A DNA stretch of 40,424 bases, from the NCBI GenBank assembly GCA_045806105.1, contig JBJMJY010000009.1, positions 1 through 40,424 on the forward strand. The letters run 5' to 3'. The notes under the pieces are model-generated. The model did no database searches, had not been told where the DNA came from, and saw only the letters and a program-made list of their open reading frames with translations. Of the stretch, positions 33,055 to 40,108 are shown one piece after another. The DNA comes from AC-32 sp045806105 (GTDB lineage: Bacteria > Actinomycetota > Thermoleophilia > Gaiellales > Gaiellaceae). The translations under genes and the position numbers were made by a program. The stretch's first letter is position 1. Every line of letters begins with the position of its first letter.

Positions 33055-33133
33055 GATTCGGGCTTTCGGTGCGCCGCAGCTGCCGCAGCTGTCACTTGGT
33101 AGTTACCCCGTCTACTCTGGTTCACGGTCGCGC

Positions 33134-33145
33134 TAGGCTCGTGCC
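33134..33145 (+). promoter_or_regulatory. candidate leaderless -10 element of the gene at 33146
   Basis: TAGGCT at 33134-33139 is followed by exactly 6 bases and the GTG at 33146, with no Shine-Dalgarno sequence. Confidence 0.4.
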
Positions 33146-33382
33146 GTGTACAGGAAGTGGATCTGGGCCTCACCCGCGATCATCGCGATGTGGGCCGCCG
33201 TCGTCCTCGTCGGCGTCTACGGCCCCGACCTCGTGGTCGACCACGACACGAGCCCCGTCAAGGTGCCGGCCCTGGCGATCGTCGTAGCTCTTTGCGTGGT
33301 CGTCGCGACGCTCGTCCTCGCCTGGCGCGGAATCAGCGAGCCGCGCACGCCGCCGCCGGCCGCCGACGAGCGCCCCACCTAG
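33146..33382 (+). CDS. small two-helix membrane protein, unknown function
   Basis: This 78-residue protein has two hydrophobic helices (SPAIIAMWAAVVLVGVYG and VPALAIVVALCVVVATLVLAW) joined by a charged loop (PDLVVDHDTSPVK) and a short proline-rich C-terminal tail. The domain family is unknown. High GC3 and the promoter-like element directly before the GTG support it. A VOC gene begins 9 bp after its stop, so the pair is probably co-transcribed. Confidence 0.65.
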   Translation: MYRKWIWASPAIIAMWAAVVLVGVYGPDLVVDHDTSPVKVPALAIVVALCVVVATLVLAWRGISEPRTPPPAADERPT

Positions 33383-33391
33383 GCGGCGCGC

Positions 33392-33775
33392 TTGCGGCCG
33401 CGCCGGGTCTACGAGACGGTCGTCTACGCAGCCGACCTCGAGGCCGCGGCTGCCTTCTACCGCGACGTGCTCGGCCTGCGGGAGGTCGACGACGGCGCGT
33501 TCAGGCTCGACGACGGCGGCGTGCTGCTGCTCTTCGATCCGGCCCGCTCCTCGCAGCCGGGCCGGCCCGTGCCCTCGCACGGCGCGACGGGCGCCGGCCA
33601 CGTTGCGTTCTCGGTCGGCGAGGGCGAGCTCGACGCCTGGCGCGAGGAGCTGCGGGCGCGAGGCGTCGAGCTCGAGCAGGAGCAGGAGTGGCCGCAAGGC
33701 GGCCGCTCGATCTATGTCCGCGACCCGGCCGGCAACTCGGTCGAGCTGGTCGAAGGCGACCTCTGGCCGAAGTGA
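33392..33775 (+). CDS. VOC-superfamily protein
   Basis: This 127-residue glyoxalase-fold protein begins YETVVYAADLEAAAAFYRDVLGL, has GAGHVAFSVGEGELDAWREEL as the second module start, and closes with SIYVRDPAGNSVELVEGDLW, which keeps the usual D-P-x-G-N-x-V-E-L motif with its metal-ligand glutamate. Resemblance to fosfomycin/bleomycin-resistance and dioxygenase modules is general only. The TTG start lies 9 bp after the previous gene; there is no better Met or Val in frame before the first strand. A partial copy of its 3' end is found just downstream (33885-33993). Confidence 0.83.
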   Translation: MRPRRVYETVVYAADLEAAAAFYRDVLGLREVDDGAFRLDDGGVLLLFDPARSSQPGRPVPSHGATGAGHVAFSVGEGELDAWREELRARGVELEQEQEWPQGGRSIYVRDPAGNSVELVEGDLWPK

Positions 33776-33777
33776 CG

Positions 33778-33809
33778 CTTCGGTCACATGTCTGACACCG
33801 TGACAGAAG
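33778..33809. repeat. REP-like palindrome with TCTGAC core (copy 3)
   Basis: CTTCGGTCAC and GTGACAGAAG are inverted arms with one mismatch around a core that itself reads TGTCTGACA. It lies immediately after the VOC stop codon and before the truncated duplicate. Confidence 0.5.
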
Positions 33810-33864
33810 CGCAATGCGCCTGCTCACCCGCCGAATTGTGGATCGTTCGCCACACTCCCGGCAC

Positions 33865-33875
33865 GTGTCTGACAC
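33865..33875. repeat. REP-like palindrome with TCTGAC core (copy 4)
   Basis: GTGTCTGACAC is a perfect odd palindrome lying about 10 bases before the duplicated VOC fragment. Together with copy 3 it brackets the left side of the duplication. Confidence 0.45.
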
Positions 33876-33884
33876 CGGGGTTCG

Positions 33885-33993
33885 GCGGGCGCGAGGGGTC
33901 GAGCTCGAGCAGGAACAGGAGTGGCCGCCGGGCGGTCGCTCGATCTACGTCCGCGACCCGGTCGAGGTGGTCGACGGCGACCTCTGGCCGAAG
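33885..33993 (+). pseudogene. duplicated 3' fragment of the VOC gene
   Basis: The segment encodes RGVELEQEQEWPPGGRSIYV and RDPVEVVDGDLWPK, almost the same as the C-terminus of the VOC protein 230 bp upstream. Four residues (A-G-N-S of the DPAGNSVE motif) are deleted in frame. The N-terminal module is absent, so it cannot fold as a VOC domain. It is a decayed partial duplication rather than a gene. Confidence 0.75.
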
Positions 33994-34000
33994 GGACCGG

Positions 34001-34306
34001 CTAGGCGGCGCTTCGGCCGGTGAGCTCGCGTGCGACGTCGAACTTCTCGACCGAAAGCACCGAGCCACCGACGGCCTCGGCTGCCTGGCGGCGCGCACGC
34101 CCGGCGACTCGCTCGCTGTTCTCGAGCGAGGCGGCGTTGTCCCAGAGGGTGAGCGTCATCGTCCGCCCGTCCTCGGGGTCGATCAGAACGAACCCGCCGG
34201 CGAACCCGTCGAGCTGCTCGACCTCCGTCGCCGCACTGCCGAACGCCTGCACTGCCTCGTCGATCCGTCCTGCCTGAACTTCATATCGTGCAACTCGTGC
34301 CAGCAT
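34001..34306 (-). CDS. ABM-domain (antibiotic-biosynthesis-monooxygenase-like) protein
   Basis: This 101-residue dimeric alpha/beta-barrel protein shows MLARVARYEVQAGRIDEAVQAF, then LDGFAGGFVLIDPEDGRTMTLTLWDNAASLENSE, with the usual G-F-x-G ... L-T-L-W-D spacing, and a C-terminal SVLSVEKFDVA strand. Such proteins range from haem-degrading enzymes to quinol monooxygenases and small-molecule binders; active-site residues for any of these are not evident. It follows the truncated VOC fragment on the opposite strand. The protein at 9661-9972 has a similar fold. Confidence 0.8.
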   Translation of the reverse strand: MLARVARYEVQAGRIDEAVQAFGSAATEVEQLDGFAGGFVLIDPEDGRTMTLTLWDNAASLENSERVAGRARRQAAEAVGGSVLSVEKFDVARELTGRSAA

Positions 34307-34355
34307 GGCCCGGACCCTACTGCCTCCGCGGCAGGGACGGGCTCGAGGGGGCCGC

Positions 34356-34934
34356 TCAGGCGCCGCGCCGCCGCCTCCTCATCGCCACGGCGACGCCTGC
34401 GGCGGCGAGGACTCCCGGGATGCCGATGCCTGCGAGCAGCGCCAGGCTCGTCCCCGAGTCGCTCGACGTCTGCGGTGCGCGGACGCTGAGGCCCAGCCCG
34501 ACCAACGTGTCCTTGAGCATCGGGTTGCGGTACCAGCCGCCTTTGGTCTTCATGTCGAAGATCGGCTGGCCCGGCTTCGTGTAGGTGACCGCGCCGCCGC
34601 GCGCGTAGGGGTAGAGGTCTTGCCGGACCTCGTGGACCGTCTTGCCGGGGGGTCCCGGAACCGTCCAGACGATCGAGTAGCGTGGCCCCAGCCTTCCGCT
34701 CGGCCGGCCCGGCAACATCGGGTTCGGCGACTGCCCGACCGCGGACGGGAAGAAGCCGCTCTCGTCGGTCAGCTCGGCGAGCTTCGTCCCACTGAAGTGC
34801 TCGAGGTCCTGCATCTTCAGCGTCTTCGAGAACCCGGGCCCGGAGATCGAGGCCCGGCTCGGCTCCTTGGCGGCCGCGCCCGCGGGCACGACGAGCACGG
34901 CGAGCACGGCGGCGACGAGGCTGAGGCGGATCAT
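34356..34934 (-). CDS. secreted protein with C-terminal membrane anchor-like tail
   Basis: This 192-residue protein has a signal peptide (RLSLVAAVLAVLVVPAGAAA), a globular domain I do not recognise (SRASISGPGFSKTLKMQDL to MLKDTLVGLGL) and a C-terminal Ser-rich spacer, one hydrophobic helix (LALLAGIGIPGVLAAAGVAVAM) and a terminal RRRRRGA cluster. This resembles surface-protein sorting tails but lacks LPxTG. The ATG at 34934 has AAAGGAG upstream. It is divergent from an ECF sigma/anti-sigma pair, with only 95 bp between the starts, so it is a plausible member of that regulon (inference). Confidence 0.78.
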   Translation of the reverse strand: MIRLSLVAAVLAVLVVPAGAAAKEPSRASISGPGFSKTLKMQDLEHFSGTKLAELTDESGFFPSAVGQSPNPMLPGRPSGRLGPRYSIVWTVPGPPGKTVHEVRQDLYPYARGGAVTYTKPGQPIFDMKTKGGWYRNPMLKDTLVGLGLSVRAPQTSSDSGTSLALLAGIGIPGVLAAAGVAVAMRRRRRGA

Positions 34935-35017
34935 GGTCGGCTCCTTTCGAGGTGTCGACGCATCTACACCGACCGCCGCGCGCAGGTTCCGCGGGAACGA
35001 GCAGCCGGGCTGCGGTG

Positions 35018-35029
35018 TAGGACCAGGCA
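35018..35029 (+). promoter_or_regulatory. candidate leaderless -10 element of the sigma-factor gene at 35030
   Basis: TAGGAC (35018-35023) is followed by exactly 6 bases and GTG-GTG at 35030-35035. Confidence 0.35.
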
Positions 35030-35587
35030 GTGGTGGACCGGCCACTGGACGAAGCCGAGCTCGTCGAGCGAGCCCGGCGCGGCGACCTCGAGGCCTGGGA
35101 GACGCTCGTGCGCACATATCAGGGAATCGCGTTCCGGACGGCCTACGTGCTCGCCGGGAACGCGGCGGACGCGGAGGAGGCGGCGCAGGACGGCTTGGTC
35201 AAGGCGCACCGCGCGCTCGGACGCTTCCGCCGCGGCGCGGCGCTCAAGCCCTGGCTGCTGCGGATCGTCGCCAACGAGGCCCGCAACCGGCGCCGCTCCG
35301 CCGCGCGGCGCGAACGCCTGGCGCTCCGCGTGGCCGCCGAGGACCGCCCGGGGGACGCGGTCCCGTCCCCCGAGGCGGCTCTGCTCGCGCGTGAGTCGCA
35401 CGAGCGGCTGCTCGCAGCGGTCGAGCAACTCCCCGAGGAGCACCGCGACGCCGTCGCCTGCCGCTACTTCCTCGAGCTCTCCGAGGAGGAGACGGCGGCT
35501 GCGCTCGGCATCCGCAAGGGCACGGTCAAGTCGAGGCTCTCGCGCGCGCTCGCGCGCCTGCGCGAGACCCTGGAGGAGGAGCCGTGA
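35030..35587 (+). CDS. ECF-family sigma-70 factor
   Basis: This 185-residue sigma factor has only regions 2 and 4. Region 2 is DLEAWETLVRTYQGIAFRTAYVLAGNAADAEEAAQDGLVKAHRAL plus ALKPWLLRIVANEARNRRRS. Region 4 is LPEEHRDAVACRYFLELSEEETAAALGIRKGTVKSRLSRALARLRETL, with a good helix-turn-helix. Its length is normal, unlike the two extended ECF proteins at 3.2-5.7 kb. The stop overlaps the start of the following membrane protein gene (GTGA), a layout typical of a sigma/anti-sigma pair. Two adjacent GTG codons are possible starts. Confidence 0.93.
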   Translation: MVDRPLDEAELVERARRGDLEAWETLVRTYQGIAFRTAYVLAGNAADAEEAAQDGLVKAHRALGRFRRGAALKPWLLRIVANEARNRRRSAARRERLALRVAAEDRPGDAVPSPEAALLARESHERLLAAVEQLPEEHRDAVACRYFLELSEEETAAALGIRKGTVKSRLSRALARLRETLEEEP

Positions 35588-36291
35588 GCTCCCTCGAGCA
35601 GCGCCTGCACGAGCTCGGCCGCGAGCTCGCCTTCCCACCGGAGCCGGACCTCGCGGCGCGCGCGCGCGAGCGAGCGCGTGGGAAGCCGTTCCCGTGGCGC
35701 GCCGCGGTGCTCGCGTTCGCCGTCGTCGCGGCGGCGGTTGCGGTCGCGTTCGCCGTCCCGCAGGCGCGCAGCGCGATCCTCCGCTGGTTCCACCTCGGCG
35801 GCGCGAGCGTCGAGCTCGTCGACACGCTGCCCCACGCCGCCGAGCGCGCCCACGCGCGCGGCCTTGGCCGGCCGGCCCCGCTCGCCGAAGCCGAGCGGCA
35901 GGTCGGCTTCGAGCTCGCCCTCCCGCCGCTCGACCGCAAACCCGAGCGCGCGTACGTGATCGGCGACTCGATCGCGACCGTTCTGCTGCGCTCGCACGGG
36001 CGAACGGTGCTGCTCTCCGAGTTCCCGTCGATCGGCGACGAGCAGGGACTGAAGAAGCTCGCCGTGCGCGGGACGGCGATCGGGCCCGTGGAGGTTCGCG
36101 GCGCGCCGGGCCTCTGGATCGAGGGGGCTCCGCACGTCCTCACCTGGGTCGACCGCGAGACCGGATACCGCGAGCGGCCGATCCTCGTGCGCGGCCACGT
36201 CCTGCTCTGGCTCCACGGCGGCCTGACGCTGCGGCTCGAGGGGCAGCTGACGAAGGCGCAGGCGCGCGAGCTCGCGCGAAGCATCCGTTGA
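35584..36291 (+). CDS. membrane-anchored probable anti-sigma factor
   Basis: This 235-residue protein has a short helical N-terminus (SSLEQRLHELGRELAFPPEPDLAARARERA), one transmembrane helix (AAVLAFAVVAAAVAVAFAV, about residues 39-58) and an extracytoplasmic domain. That domain has LAEAERQVGFELALPP and LIEGAPHVLTW-like strands resembling DUF4367-type sensor domains. The cytoplasmic part lacks a zf-HC2 zinc motif, so it would bind sigma in a different way or be a weakly similar class. Its role as anti-sigma is inferred mainly from 4-base overlap with the ECF gene and the single-pass topology. Confidence 0.8.
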   Translation: MSSLEQRLHELGRELAFPPEPDLAARARERARGKPFPWRAAVLAFAVVAAAVAVAFAVPQARSAILRWFHLGGASVELVDTLPHAAERAHARGLGRPAPLAEAERQVGFELALPPLDRKPERAYVIGDSIATVLLRSHGRTVLLSEFPSIGDEQGLKKLAVRGTAIGPVEVRGAPGLWIEGAPHVLTWVDRETGYRERPILVRGHVLLWLHGGLTLRLEGQLTKAQARELARSIR

Positions 36292-36292
36292 G

Positions 36293-36315
36293 ATCCCCCT
36301 GCCGGGGGAGATCTG
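36293..36315. terminator. hairpin after the sigma/anti-sigma pair
   Basis: AGATCCCCC and GGGGGAGATCT fold with a small bulge around TGCC. There is no U tract; it is possibly a terminator, immediately after the stop codon at 36291. Confidence 0.4.
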
Positions 36316-36344
36316 GCGCCGCCGATCCACCGAATACCGAATGT

Positions 36345-36548
36345 ATGACTGCGACGGACGTCCAGACGTTCACCGAGACGGAGCTGGAGCGCGTCGAGCA
36401 CTGGCGGGCCGAGGAGCTCGTCCGGGCCGGCTTCCACCCCAGCGACGCCGTGGCGCTCGCCGCGCGGCACGACATCGACCTGCACTTCGCGGTCGAGCTC
36501 GTCGAGCAGGGCTGTCCGTACGAGACGGCCATCGACATCCTGATTTAG
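36345..36548 (+). CDS. small helical protein of unknown function
   Basis: This 67-residue acidic protein contains ELERVEHWRAEELVRAGFHP and SDAVALAARHDIDLHFAVELVEQGC, then YETAIDILI. The helix-loop-helix pattern with an A-x-x-x-D-I-D-L-H-x-A core recurs, from memory, in small unannotated actinobacterial proteins. An AATACC hexamer lies 6 bases before the ATG, and no Shine-Dalgarno sequence is seen. It is bounded by the anti-sigma gene and lgt. I cannot assign a role. Confidence 0.6.
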   Translation: MTATDVQTFTETELERVEHWRAEELVRAGFHPSDAVALAARHDIDLHFAVELVEQGCPYETAIDILI

Positions 36549-36608
36549 GTCGGATCTAGCCGGTTCCCGCGGGCAGGCGTCGGAGGTCGAGGGCAGAATG
36601 TCGCCCGC

Positions 36609-37493
36609 GTGAGCCTCGCCTTCATCTCCTCCCCGGGCACCGGCACGCTCGACCTCGGGCCGCTGACCATCCACATGTACGGCCTGACCCTGCTCGTCGC
36701 GATCGCGGCCTGCATCCTGCTGACGGGCTATCGCTGGGTCCGGCGCGGCGGCGACTGGGATCTCGTGCTCAAGGTCGCGGTCTGGGGCGTCGCGGCAGGG
36801 ATCGTAGGCGCGCGGATCTACCACGACATCACGAGCTGGAACGCTGTCTCCAGCCCGAAGTGGAAGGGCGTCTTCGCCGTCTGGGAAGGCGGCCTCGGCG
36901 TGTGGGGCGGGATCTTCCTCGGCTGTCTCGTCGGGGCGATCGTCGTACGCCGCGAGGGCGCGCGGGTGCGCGACATGATGGACGCCGTCGCGCCCGGCCT
37001 TCTGCTCGCGCAGGGCATCGGCCGCTGGGGCAACTGGTGGAACCAGGAGCTGTACGGCAAGCCGACCGACCTGCCGTGGGGGCTGAAGATCGACCCCGAG
37101 CACCGTGTCGCCGGGTACGAGGACCACGCGACCTTCCACCCGACGTTCCTGTATGAGTTTGTCTACGACCTGATCGGGGTTGGGCTGCTGCTCGCCCTCG
37201 ACCGGCTCTATCGCTTCAAGCCGCCGGCGCTGTTCGCGCTCTACGTCTCGTACTACACCGCCGGGCGCTTCTGCGAGGAGCTGCTGCGGATCGACCCAGC
37301 CCACGAGTTCGCGGGGCTGCGGCTGAACGCCTGGGTGTCGCTGGTGGTCTTCGTCTGCTCGACCGCGTTCTTCGTTTGGTGGCAGTTCCTGCGCGGCGGC
37401 GAGGAGGGGCCGCGGTGGGTCGGCCGCCGCCGGCGCGAGCGGCGCGAGCCGGAAGGCCCGGCGATGGCGATCCCGCGCGGGCGCGTCCGGTAG
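36609..37493 (+). CDS. lgt: prolipoprotein diacylglyceryl transferase
   Basis: This 294-residue inner-membrane enzyme transfers diacylglycerol from phosphatidylglycerol to the lipobox cysteine of preprolipoproteins. Visible hallmarks are IHMYGLTLLVAIAACIL, the GGLGVWGGIFLGCLVGAIV helix, the Lgt signature GRWGNWWNQELYGKPTDLPWGLKI (with R139 as the conserved arginine), HPTFLYEFVYDLIGVGLLL, and the YYTAGRFCEELLRIDPA segment with another conserved Arg. About seven helices are predicted, and a basic C-terminal tail is present. The GTG start precedes the first strand; CAGAAT 9 bases upstream may be the -10. Confidence 0.95.
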   Translation: MSLAFISSPGTGTLDLGPLTIHMYGLTLLVAIAACILLTGYRWVRRGGDWDLVLKVAVWGVAAGIVGARIYHDITSWNAVSSPKWKGVFAVWEGGLGVWGGIFLGCLVGAIVVRREGARVRDMMDAVAPGLLLAQGIGRWGNWWNQELYGKPTDLPWGLKIDPEHRVAGYEDHATFHPTFLYEFVYDLIGVGLLLALDRLYRFKPPALFALYVSYYTAGRFCEELLRIDPAHEFAGLRLNAWVSLVVFVCSTAFFVWWQFLRGGEEGPRWVGRRRRERREPEGPAMAIPRGRVR

Positions 37494-37682
37494 TCCCGTT
37501 AGCGTGCCGTTGTCAGTGGCTCTCCCAGCACCATCCTCCGGGCTGCTGGAACGCGATCAGACGGCGCCATGCGGCGTCCTCAGTCGCGTCCGTAGCACTA
37601 CGGCTAGGGACGCTCCCCGCGTCCTTGCCTGGCTTCCTGCTCGCACCCCAGCAGCGCGGCAATGGCGCTGGGAGGACCACTC
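37494..37682. other. intergenic stretch before scpA
   Basis: There is nothing clearly functional here apart from a ribosome-binding site (GGGAGG at 37671-37676) for scpA. A -10-like TAGGGA is present near 37613. Confidence 0.4.
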
Positions 37683-38444
37683 GTGATCGTGCGCGAGCTC
37701 GAGCTGGAGCTGGACGCCTTCGAGGGGCCGTTCGACCTCCTGCTGACGCTCGTCCTGAAGGAGGAGCTCGACCTCGCGGAGGTGGACGTGGCTGGGATCG
37801 TGGTCACCTTCCTCGAGCGCCTCGCCGAGCGCGGCGAGCTCGACCTCGAGGCCTGCGGGGAATTCCTCGTGCTGGTGGCCGCGCTGCTGGAGCTGAAGGC
37901 GCGCGGGCTCTTCCCCGACGAGGAGGCCGAGCTGGCGGAGCTCGAGCCCGAGGAGGCGGCCGAGGAGCTGGCGCGGCGGCTCGCGGAGTACCGGCGCGCG
38001 AAGGAAGCCGCGGCCTGGCTGGCCGAGCGGCTGGAGGCCGAGAGCGACCGCTTCTTCCGGATCGGGCCGGCGCCGCTCGCGCCCAGGGTCGAGCGGCGGC
38101 TGGCCCCGCAGGAGCCCGAGTTGCTCGCCGCGGCGCTGCGGGCGCTGGCGGTCGAGCCGCCTGCGGTCTCGCTCGCGCACCTGGAGCTGCGCTTCCCGCC
38201 TGTCGCCCGGTTTCTGGAGCGCTTCCGCGCGGTGCTCTCGCGGCGGAGGGTCTTCGACCTGGACGCGGAAGTGGAGGGGATGTCGAGAATCGAGCAGGCC
38301 GTCGCGTTCCTCGCGCTGCTGGAGCTGCGGCGCGGGGGAGAGGTCGCGCTCGAGCAGGCGGCGCCCTTCGCCCCGATCCGCGTGCGCCGCGCCGAGCCTG
38401 CCTCCGAGGAGAGGAGACTGGAATGGAACGCCCGCTCCGCCTGA
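37683..38444 (+). CDS. scpA: segregation and condensation protein A
   Basis: This is the kleisin subunit of the bacterial SMC-ScpAB condensin, which links the SMC heads and helps chromosome segregation. The 253-residue protein shows the classic N-terminus LELDAFEGPFDLLLTLVLKEELDL, followed by FLERLAERGELDLEACGEFLVLVAALLELKARGLFP and a C-terminal winged-helix region (EQAVAFLALLELRRGGEVALEQ). The frame opens at an ATG at 37662, but GGGAGG lies 7 bases before the GTG at 37683, which is therefore preferred. It overlaps scpB by 22 bases. Confidence 0.93.
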   Translation: MIVRELELELDAFEGPFDLLLTLVLKEELDLAEVDVAGIVVTFLERLAERGELDLEACGEFLVLVAALLELKARGLFPDEEAELAELEPEEAAEELARRLAEYRRAKEAAAWLAERLEAESDRFFRIGPAPLAPRVERRLAPQEPELLAAALRALAVEPPAVSLAHLELRFPPVARFLERFRAVLSRRRVFDLDAEVEGMSRIEQAVAFLALLELRRGGEVALEQAAPFAPIRVRRAEPASEERRLEWNARSA

Positions 38445-39025
38445 TCACCGCGAGCCCGGTCGACCGGCTCGCCCGGACGATCGAGTCCCTGCTGGTCGTG
38501 GCGTCGCAGCCGCTGTCGGTCGACGAGCTCGCCGAGGCGGCGAACGACGACGGCGAGCGCGTCGAGACGGCGCTGCGCCTGCTCGGTGAGCGCTATGCGG
38601 AGGGCCGCAGCGGGATCGTGCTCGAGCACGTCGCCGGCGGCTGGGCGTTCCGCGCCTCGCGCGAGGCCGCCGAGGCGTGCGGCCGGCTGTTCGAGCGGCC
38701 GGTCGAGCGTGGGCTCTCGGCCGCGGCACTCGAGACGCTGGCGATCGTGGCGTACCTCGGGCCGGTCAGTCGCCCGGAGATCGCGCGCATCCGCGGCGTC
38801 GCCGTCGACTCGGTCGTCGCGGGCCTGGTCGAGCGAGGCCTGATCGCGGAAGCCGGGCGCGAGGACGGCGTGGGCGGTGCGATCCGCTACCGCGCGACGC
38901 CGCTCTTCGAGCGCGTCTTCGGCCTCGACTCGCTCTCGGCTCTGCCGCGCCTGGACGACCTGGGCGAGAGCACGGGCGAGATCCGCGAGCGCCTCGAGTC
39001 GGTCGCCGAGCGCCGGCCCGCCTGA
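38423..39025 (+). CDS. scpB: segregation and condensation protein B
   Basis: This 200-residue dimeric winged-helix subunit of condensin binds the ScpA linker. The N-terminal domain has RTIESLLVVASQPLSVDELAEAAN and the second domain LSAAALETLAIVAYLGPVSRPEIARIRGVAVDSVVAGLVERGLI, a family hallmark, followed by RYRATPLFERVFGL. Its ATG lies inside scpA, 22 bases before the scpA stop, with GAGGAGAGGAG upstream. The pair precedes an rluB-type gene, as is common in Gram-positive bacteria, though two unrelated genes intervene here. Confidence 0.94.
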   Translation: MERPLRLITASPVDRLARTIESLLVVASQPLSVDELAEAANDDGERVETALRLLGERYAEGRSGIVLEHVAGGWAFRASREAAEACGRLFERPVERGLSAAALETLAIVAYLGPVSRPEIARIRGVAVDSVVAGLVERGLIAEAGREDGVGGAIRYRATPLFERVFGLDSLSALPRLDDLGESTGEIRERLESVAERRPA

Positions 39026-39029
39026 GCGC

Positions 39030-39320
39030 CTAGAGCTTCCGGATGATGGCTTCGGCCTCGTCGCGCGTGAACGCGCGCAGCGTCTCGGTGTGCTCGGCGC
39101 CGTGGCGCTGGAGCTTCATCAGGATCTCCGCCGCGGTGTCGTCGTCCGGCGCCTCGAAGATCTCGACCACGTCGTAGCGGCCGAGAGTGACGTAGACGCC
39201 GACGAGCTCTCCGCCCGCCTCCTGGACGATCCGCTCGCCCTCCTCGACGCGCTCGCGCCACGCCGGCAGGCCGGCGACGCCCTTCGATGTCCAGCGCATC
39301 AGCGAGACGTAGTGGGGCAC
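39030..39320 (-). CDS. GYD-domain protein
   Basis: This 96-residue ferredoxin-like protein of the GYD family (uncharacterised, named for a Gly-Tyr-Asp-like motif) shows YVSLMRWTSKGVAGL, then ELVGVYVTLGRYDVVEIFEAPDDDTAAEILMKLQRHGAEHTETLRAFTRDEAEAI. The motif appears as G-R-Y-D-V-V. Function is unknown. The GTG start has GGAGGTAGG upstream. It is inserted on the opposite strand between scpB and the SDR gene, ending 4 bp after the scpB stop. Confidence 0.87.
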   Translation of the reverse strand: MPHYVSLMRWTSKGVAGLPAWRERVEEGERIVQEAGGELVGVYVTLGRYDVVEIFEAPDDDTAAEILMKLQRHGAEHTETLRAFTRDEAEAIIRKL

Positions 39321-39376
39321 CGCCTACCTCCATGTTCCCGGCGCGGCATGTGACGATCGTAACAGCGCCTTCCGGG

Positions 39377-39388
39377 AATACTCCTGCC
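39377..39388 (+). promoter_or_regulatory. candidate leaderless -10 element of the SDR gene
   Basis: AATACT (39377-39382) is followed by exactly 6 bases and the GTG at 39389. There is no ribosome-binding site in between. Confidence 0.4.
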
Positions 39389-40108
39389 GTGGAGGTCGGA
39401 GGCAAGGTCGCCATCGTCACCGGAGCCGGCGCGGGGATCGGCAGGGCGGTCGCGACCGCGCTCGCGGCGGAGGGCGCCGCAGTGGTGGTCGCCGACGTCG
39501 ACCACGACGAGGGCCGCAGGACTGCCGAGCAGCTCGGCGGCCGCTTCGTCCACGCGGACGTGCTCGTCGACGACGACTTGCGCGCGCTGATCGCGACCGC
39601 GGAGGGCCTCGAGATCCTCGTCAACAACGCGGGCGGCGCGCCGGGCCCGTACTACCCGGAGGCGCCGATCGAGCACTGGAGCCGCACGCTCGACCTCAAT
39701 CTCCGCAGCACGATGGTTGCGACCCAACTCGCCGTCGAGGCGATGCCCGCCGGTGGCGCAATCGTGAACGTGTCCTCGATCGCCGGCTACGGGCTCGACC
39801 CTCACGACGCGCCCGAGTACGCCGCCGCGAAGGCCGGGATCATCCGCCTCACCGGCGCCCTGTCGCCGCTCGCGGTCACGCACGGGATCCGCGTGAGCTG
39901 CATCTGTCCGGACTGGGTCGAGACGCCGGCCGTCCACCGCAGCCTCGCCTCGATGAGCGAGCAGGAGCGCGCCCAGCTGCCGGAGCTGGTGAGCGCAGAG
40001 GAGATCGCGCGCCTCGCGCTCGACCTGATCCGCGACGAGACCTCCGCCGGTCGCGTGGTGATCCGGCCGGCGGGCGGCTCGGCCTTCACCTTGCCGGGCG
40101 CGGGTTGA
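39389..40108 (+). CDS. short-chain dehydrogenase/reductase
   Basis: This 239-residue Rossmann-fold oxidoreductase has the cofactor motif TGAGAGIGRAVATAL, the acidic residue in VVVADVDHDEGRR that favours NAD(H), the structural NNAGGAPGP, the catalytic serine in IVNVSSIAGYG and the Y-x-x-x-K in PEYAAAKAG. The substrate is unknown. The frame opens further upstream, but the GTG at 39389 starts directly before the first beta strand (VGGKVAIVTGAG) and is preferred. Its stop overlaps the start of the rluB-type gene (TTGA), suggesting translational coupling. Confidence 0.92.
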   Translation: MEVGGKVAIVTGAGAGIGRAVATALAAEGAAVVVADVDHDEGRRTAEQLGGRFVHADVLVDDDLRALIATAEGLEILVNNAGGAPGPYYPEAPIEHWSRTLDLNLRSTMVATQLAVEAMPAGGAIVNVSSIAGYGLDPHDAPEYAAAKAGIIRLTGALSPLAVTHGIRVSCICPDWVETPAVHRSLASMSEQERAQLPELVSAEEIARLALDLIRDETSAGRVVIRPAGGSAFTLPGAG

